DNA of 64,000 bases, from contig JAJEKV010000005.1 of assembly GCA_021234155.1 (NCBI GenBank), positions 17,654,089-17,718,088 on the forward strand, read 5' to 3'. Shown in pieces: positions 55,055-64,000 of this stretch. Source of the stretch: Isoetes taiwanensis (lineage: Eukaryota > Streptophyta > Lycopodiopsida > Isoetales > Isoetaceae). A program made the position numbers and the translations under genes. The stretch's first letter is position 1; each line of letters starts with the position of its first letter. The notes under the pieces were generated by a model. That model was not told where the DNA came from, searched no databases, and saw only the letters and a program-made list of their open reading frames with translations.

Positions 55055-56942
55055 CTATCGTGTAACCTTATACCCCTGCAAAATCAAATCAATTCAAAAA
55101 TCAAATAAACATCTGACCCATTGAGTTAGCTGTATTAGCACCACGGCAGGAGGGAAACATACGTACCCTGACTTTTTGAAGGAGCTCCTTGGCTTCTGCA
55201 TTAGTCTTGAAATGATCTCTTACAGGCTGTAATGTAAAAAAGATAAACTTGATCAAAAGAAGAAAAGCATTGCACAAGGCCACTTCAAAGGTACCTGCAA
55301 AATTCTGTTCAAAGCACAAGCAAGCGCCATCTTTAACTCATCGGGAGTTACATTACCCAACTCATAATCCCGACATAGCTCTTCCATAGAGACATAAACC
55401 CTGCATGTACCAATTTATATATGTTATGGCAAGCTATTAACGTTGGCGAAGGAACCTTCCTTGGCCGGCAAATTATATCTATAAAATACGAATCATATGA
55501 TGCATAAGTGTGTAAAACATACAGTTTAACAGCACAAAGTTTTAACAATAATATGCACCTTTTACCCGTAGATGATTCAACTTCAAACTGTTTAAACCAA
55601 GGCAAAGCAATGTGTTTGACATAATCTAAACATGGGTTTCCTTCAACCTTTGGTGGACAGAAAGCCCCCTTCAATTTCCTTATAACATCTTCCTGAATGC
55701 AAATATCAAAATATAAGAAGTTGATAAAGTAATTGCACTAAAACAAAAGTCTGATAAATGCCACCTCTTCATCTTCCATGAATATGGCTGATTCAGTATT
55801 ACTTTTTGACATTTTCTCCTGGCCTTCCAATAATCCCGGAAGCATATCTAAATAACCACTAAGGGTTTCATGCATTTGCCCAGGTAACTTAGCTTTTAAT
55901 AACAAAAACACCAACAGCATTCAAAATAAAACTAGTTTTACATGCAACCATGCACTCCTGGTCATAATGCTTAGAAACGTTTGGTTCTCATAATGTATTG
56001 GATACGATGTGACAAAATAACAGGCTTGAACTTTCGCTTGGCTGCAGCACAATATTCGCGAGCAAGCACTTTACGCTGGTCCAACCCCAATTGGCAGATG
56101 TCAGCCTGCAGTATAACAATGGCAAATATCAGCCTGCAAGGTAAAGTTGATCCTATGCACACGCAGACACAGTTTGGTTGCGATTCAAAGACCTTTAAGA
56201 GGAAGATATCTGCACACTGCATGCAAGCATACATTATTGTTGCAACATTCAACTCTTGTGGTTTGCTGCGTCCCATAATCTGCGAGCACCTGCATTCCAA
56301 TAACAATGGGGTAAAAACCTACACCAGACATGGCTCCTGCAACATACATGAAAGTGCAATAAAGACCTTAAAATGCGTGGAAGTGTATTACGTTTAGCAA
56401 TGTCCATAACAAGTGGCCAATATTCAGCAGCCCGATTGTTAATTTCTTCAGACGACCATAAAAATTCAACGTTATCCAAGTTCATACCAACTGCTTTCCA
56501 AACTTCTATCATATACTTTCCTACTGTCTGGATTTTCTCAAGATCACCCCCCATCTTATTATTCAGTTGTGCAAACCAATCGGCAACCCAAAACTTGAAA
56601 ATACAGCCTGCTTTTGTTAATTTGTTAACATTCAGCGCTTTCATTATCCCCTGCAAAATGTAAGCACTCGTCTGGGAACTTCCAAAATGATACAACAGAA
56701 TTATCTTCGTTTCAAAATAAGTGTTATAAACAAAAACCTAAAGGAAATGGGGAAAAAACCTGGGCAATATGGATCCGACCAGATGGCTCGAACCCATCAT
56801 AGCATATGGGTTGCAGCTTCCTTGTTAAGAGCTCCCTCAGATCATCTTCCTTGATGCATTCTTCTCCAACGCTAAGAATCAAGTCATATTTTGCTTCCAG
56901 GGTCAAACCAGGCAGCGCATCTTCATCACCGGAGGCTGCCAT
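55055..56942 (-). CDS. Tyrosine--tRNA ligase, cytosolic plant type, nine exons
   Basis: Exons on the minus strand: 56760-56942, 56367-56650, 56193-56289, 56006-56105, 55765-55847, 55559-55692, 55295-55400, 55167-55226, 55055-55075. All introns are GT-AG, 68-158 bp, and phases join exactly into 355 codons plus TAG. The enzyme charges tRNA-Tyr. Motifs: YDGFEPSGRIHIAQG (HIGH box as HIAQ), FWVADWFAQLNNKMGGD, QCADIF, LGLDQRKV, and LEGQEKMSKS (KMSKS box intact). The start is the ATG of MAASGDEDALPG; a longer upstream frame begins with TTG and is rejected. The product is shorter than the roughly 385 aa of flowering-plant enzymes, mostly at the N-terminus. Two residues seem missing after DQRKV, where related enzymes have two more before LAREYC. 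Otherwise it looks functional. Confidence 0.95.
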
Positions 56943-57734
56943 ATCTGGGTTCTGGGTTTCTAAGGTATTCAACCTATATGTGTCCTATATGTGCATACTG
57001 TATAGCTCTAAGAAAAATAAAAAGTAAAAGGTCGCGGGGATGGGGGGAGAGGGGAGATGACGTGCTCTCATATTGTTGTTCAGAAGCTAGATTGATAGAG
57101 AAAAAAATCCAATCATAGGATTAAACTTATGAATGCTAATAAGGCTAACGACCCTAGTAATAAATGATTAGATAATCCCCAAGGCCTATGAATGAATGGA
57201 ACTATCATCACACAGACCAAGTTGTCTGTGGCCTGCAGGAAATACCCCTGCCTCTATTTCAAATGTTATGTATGTATGCTCTTAATGTGAGCTTCATAGC
57301 ATATAAGAAAAGCCTAAGCATATCTAGCATGCAATCCAGTTCTAATTTAATCAGCATGTTTCTTTCTCGTATTTAGTTTTGATTGAGACAAAGGCATGCA
57401 CAAATGGTTTCATCTCTAATCATCAAGCTCCGAGGACGGTCAAGATCAAAGAGCGCTACTTCCTCTGCCTTAGAAAGGGTGCATGGTCAAGTCCAGTTTT
57501 GGGCCTATTGGACTGGACATGCCTATAACAAGAGGATTAATCTCAGACACACCTAATTCAGTGTTCACAACGAGTGTCATGAGATCACACCAGAATCTCG
57601 TTATAATAGAGAAATGAAGATGGGCTAAGATCTTATGAGTTGAAAGTGAGGTACTGTATAGACCTTTTGATAGACGACCTTTTGATAGACAAGATTCACT
57701 AACTTCTTGGACAAAAACCCATCCACCCTATCCT
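56943..57734. other. TyrRS upstream region and interval to the PG remnant
   Basis: A purine-rich stretch (GGGGATGGGGGGAGAGGGGAG near 57037-57057) lies about 100 bp upstream of the TyrRS ATG and may belong to its 5' UTR or promoter. No other gene was seen. Confidence 0.4.
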
Positions 57735-57738
57735 CCTT

Positions 57739-58307
57739 ATGGGGATTTTCATAAGCCACATAGGGAATGGTCAAAGCATTGGTGGTGCACATCGAAATGG
57801 TAGTATCAAGTACTTTGTTGGAAACATTAACTTTAAGGTGCTAATCATTGTTCTTGTTCTAGGATGGACAAGGCCGAGCTTATGGTTTTCGATACCAAAA
57901 TGTTCAAATGCTAAATGTCACAAATCCAATCCTCATTGATCAATATTATTGCGACTCTGCAACACCTTGCCAAAATCAGGCAAGCTCAAATCTAATTGTC
58001 TAGATATATTTCAAAATATAAGAAAAACTTAACACTGTTATTATATTTTGGGATGTTGAATTTACAGACTTCGGCAGTTCAAGTGATGGGAGTGCTATAT
58101 AGGAATATCACGGGTACATCATCGAGTCATGTGGCAGTGCGTTTTGCATGTAGTGATAGCGTACCATGTGAACATATTGTTCTAGAAGATGTTAGTCTTA
58201 CACATAAATCTGGATGTGATGCGCTTTCATTTTGTGAAAGTGCTACTGGGTTTAGCTTAGGTGATATAGTACCTCAAAGTTGTCTGACTAAACTCGGAAA
58301 AATATGA
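57739..58307 (+). pseudogene. Polygalacturonase (GH28) C-terminal remnant
   Basis: Pieces: 57750-57837 (GNGQSIGGAHRNGS, equivalent to GHGxSIGSLG with the catalytic-site His replaced by Asn), 57863-57979 (GQGRAYGFRYQNVQMLNV and PILIDQYYCDS) and 58068-58307 (SAVQVMGVLYRNITGTSSSH, HIVLEDVSLTH, then the C-terminal SFCES and SCLT). The join between the last two is CAG/GCAAGC...TTACAG, a GC-AG intron, in phase. Only 25 bp separate the first two, too short for an intron, and the NGVRIKTW segment usually found there is missing. The N-terminal two thirds with NTDGI and DDC motifs are absent. Intact enzymes cut pectin in the cell wall. Confidence 0.75.
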
Positions 58308-59392
58308 TCACAATTTGAGACACATGTAATATATCTAATTCACCTCTCTATGAGGATCGGATATTTTGTAGATGCTACAATCAGCAAACATGGTATATAT
58401 TAACAGCATGAATCAGTTTGTCCTTATTATAAAATTAATATGTCTTCGCATTTGAATATGTTTATCAGGTTCTCAAAAGAGACTGAACAACTAAAAGTTG
58501 TTAATTGAACACATTCGACAACCAGGAAATAGCATGACAGAACAATCAAGCATGTCCTCAACTTAAGTAACTTGCAAATCATTCATCGAAGGCCGCACAT
58601 CTTTTGTAGGAAGAGTCTTTGAAACAAAGCACTTTCGATTCAAATTTTCCAAGAATAAAAACTGAAACATTTCCACTACCAATTTGCAGCCTTATAATTA
58701 AACATTAGGAAATGCAAATCAACAAATTTCAATAGATGCATGAAACCTTGAACCATCATTAAGCTCTCTGATTTTGGCAATGCCCATATCCTTGCCATAC
58801 AGGTTGTAAACGTGTTAGAATAACTGCTCTAATGTTTTGGAATCCCAACACATTATACACGACTTCTACTTGATGGTTGCTCATGCTTGTGTTATTTTTG
58901 GTCGCTGGTTATGACTTCGCTGCAATGCCTCTGACTTTTATGGTATAGCTGGATTGAATGCCTTTGCATTCACATTGATCTGCCTAGAAAGACATGCTGC
59001 CACTTTTGCAGGGAAGGATGTATTTTGCCCCACTAGTGTTCTTGGTGGAGCTGCTTATGAAGAAAAGTGTTATTAGCCAAGTCATTGGAGCTAACTTATT
59101 ACACTGGTGGTAATTTGAACATACATATATGGGTAACAATGTTACTGCAATATAATCCAGTTCAGCAGACATATATGGGTAACAATGTTACTGCAGTATA
59201 ATCCAGTTCAGCATCTTCTAGTCGCTACCTCGCAGTGTACACTAGGAGTGCATCTGCTGTTGGCTGGATCTTTTTAGTGTACCTTAGAAGCATTGCCTCC
59301 ACTGATTGTCCAGGAACATGCAAATCCCTAGTGTATTACATTGCTTGAAACAGAAACGATGACATTTTCAATTACAGTATGCCTTATCTTAC
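58308..59392. other. Interval without recognisable gene
   Basis: No missing exon of PG, DCC1 or EndoU was found here on either strand. It includes a 46 bp tandem duplication at 59123-59214. Confidence 0.5.
59123..59214. repeat. 46 bp tandem duplication
   Basis: ACATATATGGGTAACAATG opens both units at 59123 and 59169; they differ at about one base. Confidence 0.9.
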
Positions 59393-59918
59393 CGAAGATA
59401 TGGTTCCAATTCTTGCCATTCCCACTTCGGTTTTCTTGGAACAATGCAGCAAAACGTGCAGCAGGTTTCTTTGGCAAAGAAGAGATGCTATATGGCCGTA
59501 TCCAGGACTCAGACCCTAATTTCTCAATTAGTGCCTCTCCCTGTAGCCAGTCAATGTTACAATTCAGTCCTGAAGGTAATTTTTGTTGCCATGTGTCAAT
59601 AAAATCTTTTACCCTCCACTTTGATGCCCCAAGAAGTAATTGTCTTGTGAATTGCAGACAAACTTGCTTCTCATCAAGAGCCCATATGTTAATCTCTGAA
59701 GAATCAGCCAGGTGTCCATATGTTGTTAAACAATGTCTTACTAAGTTAGGTAAACAGCCATCACCTTCCATGACATACACAACCTCATCAATCGGAATCC
59801 TATCAAGAGGCCACTCATGTTGCACATAGTTTGAAATCATCATTTCAAGCAAAGACTGCATCAACTTAGGGTCTAAGATACGCCAGTACCCATTGATCTC
59901 AACTGCAGCGCAATCCAT
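59393..59918 (-). pseudogene. DCC1: DCC1-like (sister chromatid cohesion) exon, C-terminal half
   Basis: The open frame reads MDCAAVEINGYWRILDPKLM, then DEVVYVMEGDGCLPNLVRHC, ALDEKQVCLQFTRQLLLG, KLPSGLNCNIDWLQGEALIE and PYSISSLPKKPAARFAALF. This order matches the winged-helix C-terminal half of DCC1, a subunit of the Ctf18-RFC clamp loader that acts in cohesion. A good donor, GGTAAGA, ends the exon at 59393. The ATG at 59918 is the first in frame but lies inside the conserved region, so it is not the true start. Neither the N-terminal half nor the terminal KYTRR-type exon was found within 4 kb, so the gene is partial, either truncated or split by insertions. The exon frame itself is intact. 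Confidence 0.75.
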
Positions 59919-60305
59919 TCCACTCAAGTTGCACGGTTAGGAGTTGGGAATTAGAGTCAGGCTACAGTAGATGATAAGGCCATAATAAGTCCTTCTTTTT
60001 GCTTTAACTATAGTGCAGACAATGCACATAGCAGCTAAATTGGGGCGTCATGTAGGTACCAAATTCCATGCTAAGGATATCTAAACTGCTAGTTGTGCCA
60101 TATGTAGGCATCACCAACATATTTATTTACTGAAGGATGCAATGCAGCGCAGATGTTACTAGTTTGTTTTGGTTTGATGCTTAAAATGTTCAAAGTTTTT
60201 TGTTTAATTTCCGTTGTACTGTGCATTTTAGGTTGCATACGATGGTTTCTGAAAACTGGACAGAAAAATAAGAAGCCAAAAAATGTGAAAGAGATCACAG
60301 CTTAC

Positions 60306-61709
60306 CAAGTCACCATAGCGAGATCTGGGAAGGATATAGCCTTGATAATCAACTACTCCTTTAGGCTCCTCAATGTAGAACTATAAAATTTATTAAAACA
60401 TATTGTTTAGCATGCAAGCACTGAATGCTCATTGGTTTACATTCCCTAAGCTCAAATGCTTAAACACATAAGAGTGGGTAGGAATAAGGAATATCATCAT
60501 ACTAACCAGTGTACGTAAGATTTTAACTAAAACAGATTTAGTCCTATACATAAAAAGGGACAATGTAAAAAGAGATTTTAAGGCGCAGATTTTTTGTCTC
60601 TTGAAATCACCCGCCTAATGGTTGCATTGCTTAATCTGTAGAACTCTATTCAATTCTGTAGTTAAAAGGTAAGAAATCAATAGTTACCTGTATCCAGATA
60701 TGGAATCCAGACACTTCTTCCTGGTTTTTCAGTTCTCCAACAAAGACATGTTCAAATGCTGATGAGGAATTGCGTGTGCCACCTCGTGCGTGAAGATCAA
60801 ACCAAAGGGACTGCAGCATACGCTTGAACTCCTCAAAGTCTTCAGACACAATGCGTTTCATTACAAGGTATCTATGTAAATACTGAATTGGTGCTGTCCG
60901 ACTTATCTCTTCAATAAATGCCAACTATTCTTGAATCTCTACAGCTATAGATGTCTCACAAACTCCCTCCTCTGCAGTGTAGTTATCTAGGAGGGCATAG
61001 AAACGTGCGTAGGTTGGTTTTTTTAAAACATTTTTGTCCACAAAACTGAAAAGTGAGTTTTGTGCCATATCGTCCTTGTGATAAACTTTCTTTCCCTCGC
61101 CACAATCAATAGCATACTCTTTACCAGGAGTCAAACGGTTCAGATCTAGATCCCATAGACGTTGGCAAGCCTTAGAGATATCACTAAGCTCTTCCCCTGT
61201 TGGTTCTGTATCAACACTAGATGAAATAGGTTCTGCAAACTGCTGTTCATGAGCACTATACTTAAACTGTTCCTTTTGCGCCTTGGTCATCTAAGCTAGC
61301 ACAAAAGAACTAGTTAAAACATGCCAATTTGAAGCTGGTTTTGACATGTGAAAGAGACATAGACATACTTTATACTTTGATGTGTGCCCCTGGCTTTGAT
61401 ATCCTTGCCCATCTTCTTTTCCAGAGTTATAATTTTGTGAATGGCGCCCCTGCCTTTGCCATTTCTGTTTTTCTTCCCCTTCTTCATTCCAAGAAGTCTC
61501 AAAATTCTTGCCCCAGTTAGACCTATTGTCTTCATCACAATCATAGAAATCAAAATCTATAGAACTTTAAACAAATAACATGCATTCAAGTGCATGCCTC
61601 TCCATATCCAAACACAAGCATCATATTACCATATACAAAAACACAGATAAATCTACATTCTTACATGGGGCTGCTGATGAGGGAGATTTCCACTTCCAGC
61701 ACTCACAAC
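60306..61709 (-). pseudogene. EndoU (poly(U)-specific endoribonuclease) gene, stop in a conserved exon, 3' end missing
   Basis: Exons (minus): 61665-61709, 61369-61556, 60688-61290, 60306-60380, joined in phase by GT-AG introns. The first two encode a hydrophilic, Glu/Gln-rich N-terminus. The third holds ELSDISKACQRLWDLDLNRL, DDMAQNSLFSFVD, ARFYALLDNY, then TAG (60925-60927), then LAFIEEISRTAPIQYLHRYL, SLWFDLHARGG, AFEHVFVGEL and EVSGFHIWIQ. The two catalytic His (FEHVF, GFHIW) are present. The fourth encodes FYIEEPKGVVDYQGYI. The final exon, with the catalytic Lys, was not found; DCC1 sequence follows instead. The stop lies where intact proteins usually have Gln, one base from TAG. The true first exon is also not identified. 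Confidence 0.8.
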
Positions 61710-62340
61710 CTGAGAATAGAGCCGAAACATGCCAAAATGGAAAACCAAAGTTAACAAACAAATTTGAGAAGCTCAAAGAGGACACGAATTTCTACCTCGG
61801 ATCCCTAAGACCATGCAATTTTTTGTCAAGGCAAAAAATGTGTGCCAATATCAGCTGGCGACCATGTTTTTGACCATACTAATCTGCAACAGTCACCTCC
61901 TCTTGGAGTGCTTACATCTTTCACGAATCAATCACTTCAATCACTTCAAAGGCTGCGAGCGAATACGGAATGACGTCCTTCTCCTTCTCAAATCCAATCC
62001 AGAAAATAACAGCACAACAGATCCAATAAAGAACCCTATGACCATAGCAACTTACCCGAAATCCGTCCCTGGAGCAAACATCAGTGGACGACAGGCTTGG
62101 AGCCTGAGAGATCTGCGGACCACATCCCCACCCTCTGCCAAGCTCGTGTGGAATCTAAGCCGTCTAAGTGTATTGAGGGGTCCCTCAAATCCCAAAAGTC
62201 CACAGCCGTCGACAAGGGATATGCTATAACATTCTTCAATCGCGGCCCTCTATGCGTCTTGCCCCATACTCCCCAGGGGTTGCCCTACGGGCAACCCAAA
62301 AAAGAAAAGAAAGAGAGCTAAGCAATAGACAATTTTTTTA
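61710..62340 (-). other. Probable 5' region of the EndoU gene
   Basis: A consensus donor GTAAGTT on the minus strand at about 62049-62055 follows a G/C-rich stretch (62056-62300) without a usable long ORF, consistent with a 5' UTR exon. No coding exon with a start ATG could be joined in phase to 61709. Confidence 0.35.
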
Positions 62341-63243
62341 TTAATCCCAAAACATTAAACTTTACATCACACTCCTGCCAATAACCAACCCTAATGCCAT
62401 CTATGAAGTAATGAAAGTCGAATGCAATATCCTCTCTCCATCAACACTTAGTTCTGACAATGGCCATTCGACTTCCGTGGTTGATGTATAAATGACTTCC
62501 TCCCCTCGCCATGCTTGAATTTTTAGCACATCTGAGTGTCTCTTATGGTCTTCAAAAGACTCCCAATAAGATGTACAACCTCTATTTTTTTGTATACTAC
62601 ATTCTAGCTGACAATTTATGCATAAATATTGTTTTGGAAGAACATATCTTGAGATTAAAAGGGGCGAGTAATTTGTTGAGTTGCAACTTTTCCTTCCTTT
62701 TTTTTGTGTGTTGTGTGTTTTCTAACTTGAAGATTTGGCCTTTCCATATTGGTCACTGTGTTTTTCTGTTCCATTATCATTTAAAGTGTTCCCTAAAGTG
62801 TGTATGGGACAGTGCATCGGAGTTACATTGAAAAAAAGTGTGTAATTCTGCTGGTTCTATTCTATTGTTTGGCAGTGTGCACATGCAATGCAAACTTTAT
62901 ACAGTTGTCTTAATTGTCTGCCAATCATCACATTCTTGAATGTATTAAGGTTCAAAATGCATTCTCAAGTGTACTTTTGAGCGTTAGGCTGTAGATTACT
63001 GGATTTTAGAAGTGCATGGAACATTACTGTACGTAAGTGGATAAAGTATTCCCAGGAGCTGCATAGAGGTATAAACGAGTGTGAATTGTACCATAGTTGT
63101 GCTTTGCGCATACATAAGATACATGTACATGCGTACAAACTGATTATTAGATGCACAATTGTTTTAGAAATGGTACAATCCATGCCGTGCTGGGACACAT
63201 AAAGCACATGCATGTACAAATTGATTATTAGTTGCACAATTTT
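62341..63243. other. Interval without recognisable gene
   Basis: A/T-rich. TGATTATTAG(A/T)TGCACAATT occurs at 63140 and 63221 within a loosely duplicated segment; nothing else stands out. Confidence 0.5.
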
Positions 63244-63295
63244 TGCAATCATCCTGCTGTGGACTTGTTGAGGTGCAATCATCCTGCTGTGGACT
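63244..63295. repeat. Tandem duplication, 30 bp period
   Basis: TGCAATCATCCTGCTGTGG occurs at 63244 and 63274, directly before an exon acceptor at 63317. Confidence 0.9.
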
Positions 63296-63317
63296 AATAG
63301 TAGTCTGCTTGTTGCAG

Positions 63318-63742
63318 TTACGGAATGAGCTCGAGCAACTGAAGTTGCCAATGCCATTGAAGCATGCAAAGGTGATGATTATGTTTATCAATTTATTTGT
63401 TTATTTTTACTTATGGTCTAAATGTATTGTGCATAGTGCAGTCGAACCTCCTGCCCCAATCGCATGTGCAGAAGAGAAGAAGGTGGTCAATGCTACAGCT
63501 GAGGATGACTTGTCTTCACCTTCTACTTTCTCTATAGGTGCTTCGCCACAGAAGGAGAAGTCGGGTTCAAAAAATAGAACTCCCCTTTCCATTGATGATG
63601 AGCTTGCAGAACTGCAAGTAATGAAAGAAAGTGAGGCCACTATTCCTTAGATGAGACAAGGGGGAGTGAAAAACCTCAAGCAAAAAAAAGGAAGTCCTCA
63701 GTGACATCATCAGATGGAACTCCGCCCAAAAAGCAATGGTGA
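63318..63742 (+). pseudogene. 3' end of an unrecognised gene with basic C-terminus
   Basis: Exon-like 63318-63371 (LRNELEQLKLPMPLKHAK) lies between TTGCAG and GTGATG. A second coding segment, about 63440-63649, reads AVEPPAPIACAEEKKVV and later TPLSIDDELAELQVMKESE, ending in TAG. In another frame the sequence continues LDETRGSEKPQAKKRKSSV and TPPKKQW to a TGA at 63740-63742, so a one- or two-base shift probably splits the true end. The phase of the first exon does not fit the second with the visible acceptor. The protein is hydrophilic with an NLS-like KKRK. I do not recognise it. Confidence 0.4.
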
Positions 63743-64000
63743 GGCTAAGCTTTTTGCTCATGTATGAGCTGCTGTTAGGTCATCAGTACTAAAAATCCTT
63801 CTCTACAGCATATCCTTTGCTAGGTTTGCTAGTTTGCTTGGAGCATGTCCCACTCCCTTTAGAGATACTTTGCCTAGGCCTTCCTTAAAGATACATAAAG
63901 CAGATGTGGAAGACCTGCTCCAAGAAGATAGCAAAATCAGCAGCAGAGCTATAAATTTGTATGCAAGGTAATTTTGTTTGCTTGCTATTACACATTTGAA
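63743..64000. other. Terminal stretch, nothing assigned
   Basis: A plus-strand frame (FRDTLPRPSLKIHKADVEDL, then LLQEDSKIS) is open to the window edge and could be the start of another exon; too short to identify. Confidence 0.3.

Noticed and set aside
56724-56972. Longer TyrRS start at 56972
   Set aside because: The codon is TTG; the ATG at 56942 is the plausible plant start.
57838-57862. 25 bp intron in the PG remnant
   Set aside because: Too short to be spliced; conserved residues are missing here, so a deletion is more likely.

Overview
The window is nuclear DNA of a land plant with a large, repeat-rich genome. Spliced genes with GT-AG introns, plant-type HAL3/PPCDC, tyrosyl-tRNA synthetase, DCC1, EndoU and polygalacturonase genes, and Ty3/gypsy and Ty1/copia elements all say this. 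A transposase family I associate with invertebrates and non-flowering plants makes a fern, lycophyte, bryophyte or gymnosperm more likely than a flowering plant, but the sequence alone does not settle it.

Layout. 1-6802: 3' part of Ty3/gypsy element A (pol, an antisense ORF, a long extra sense ORF, PPT and 3' LTR). It appears inserted into the gag of a second gypsy element D (6803 to about 12434), which is itself dead. 12435-16810: gene-free DNA with a tRNA-Gln remnant, tandem duplications and a (TAGAA)21 microsatellite. 16811-20146: 5'-truncated element B, same family as A, cut off by T1 (about 20147-22480), the N-terminal two thirds of a DDE-like transposase gene. 22.5-32 kb: a mosaic of LTR/leader repeats (E1, E2), a gag fragment, a three-copy hairpin array, a minisatellite, decayed ORFs and a broken ATL-type RING gene. 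32115-37222: a PIF/Harbinger-like MITE, then a Ty1/copia element whose truncated 3' LTR is followed by a second copy of the MITE's right part. 41403-42099: intact two-exon PPCDC/HAL3 gene. 43398-46400: a FabG-like exon fragment interrupted by element C, a third member of the A/B family, on the minus strand. 46.4-49.3 kb: decayed gene remnants with RING-like and FCP1-like pieces. 51186-52310: T2, the C-terminal third of the same transposase family as T1, abutting a gypsy integrase tail. 55055-56942: intact nine-exon tyrosine--tRNA ligase. 57.7-62 kb: partial polygalacturonase, DCC1 and EndoU genes. 63.3-63.75 kb: 3' end of an unrecognised gene.

Only the PPCDC gene (coenzyme A synthesis) and the TyrRS gene (translation) look intact and functional. 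Two observations deserve most attention. First, the A/B/C retroelement family carries, between integrase and 3' LTR, an antisense ORF and a long coiled-coil sense ORF, separated by a roughly 400 bp region with divergent TATA boxes. Second, two complementary halves of one little-described transposase family lie about 30 kb apart. Gene bounds in the decayed elements are approximate because frames were joined by eye.
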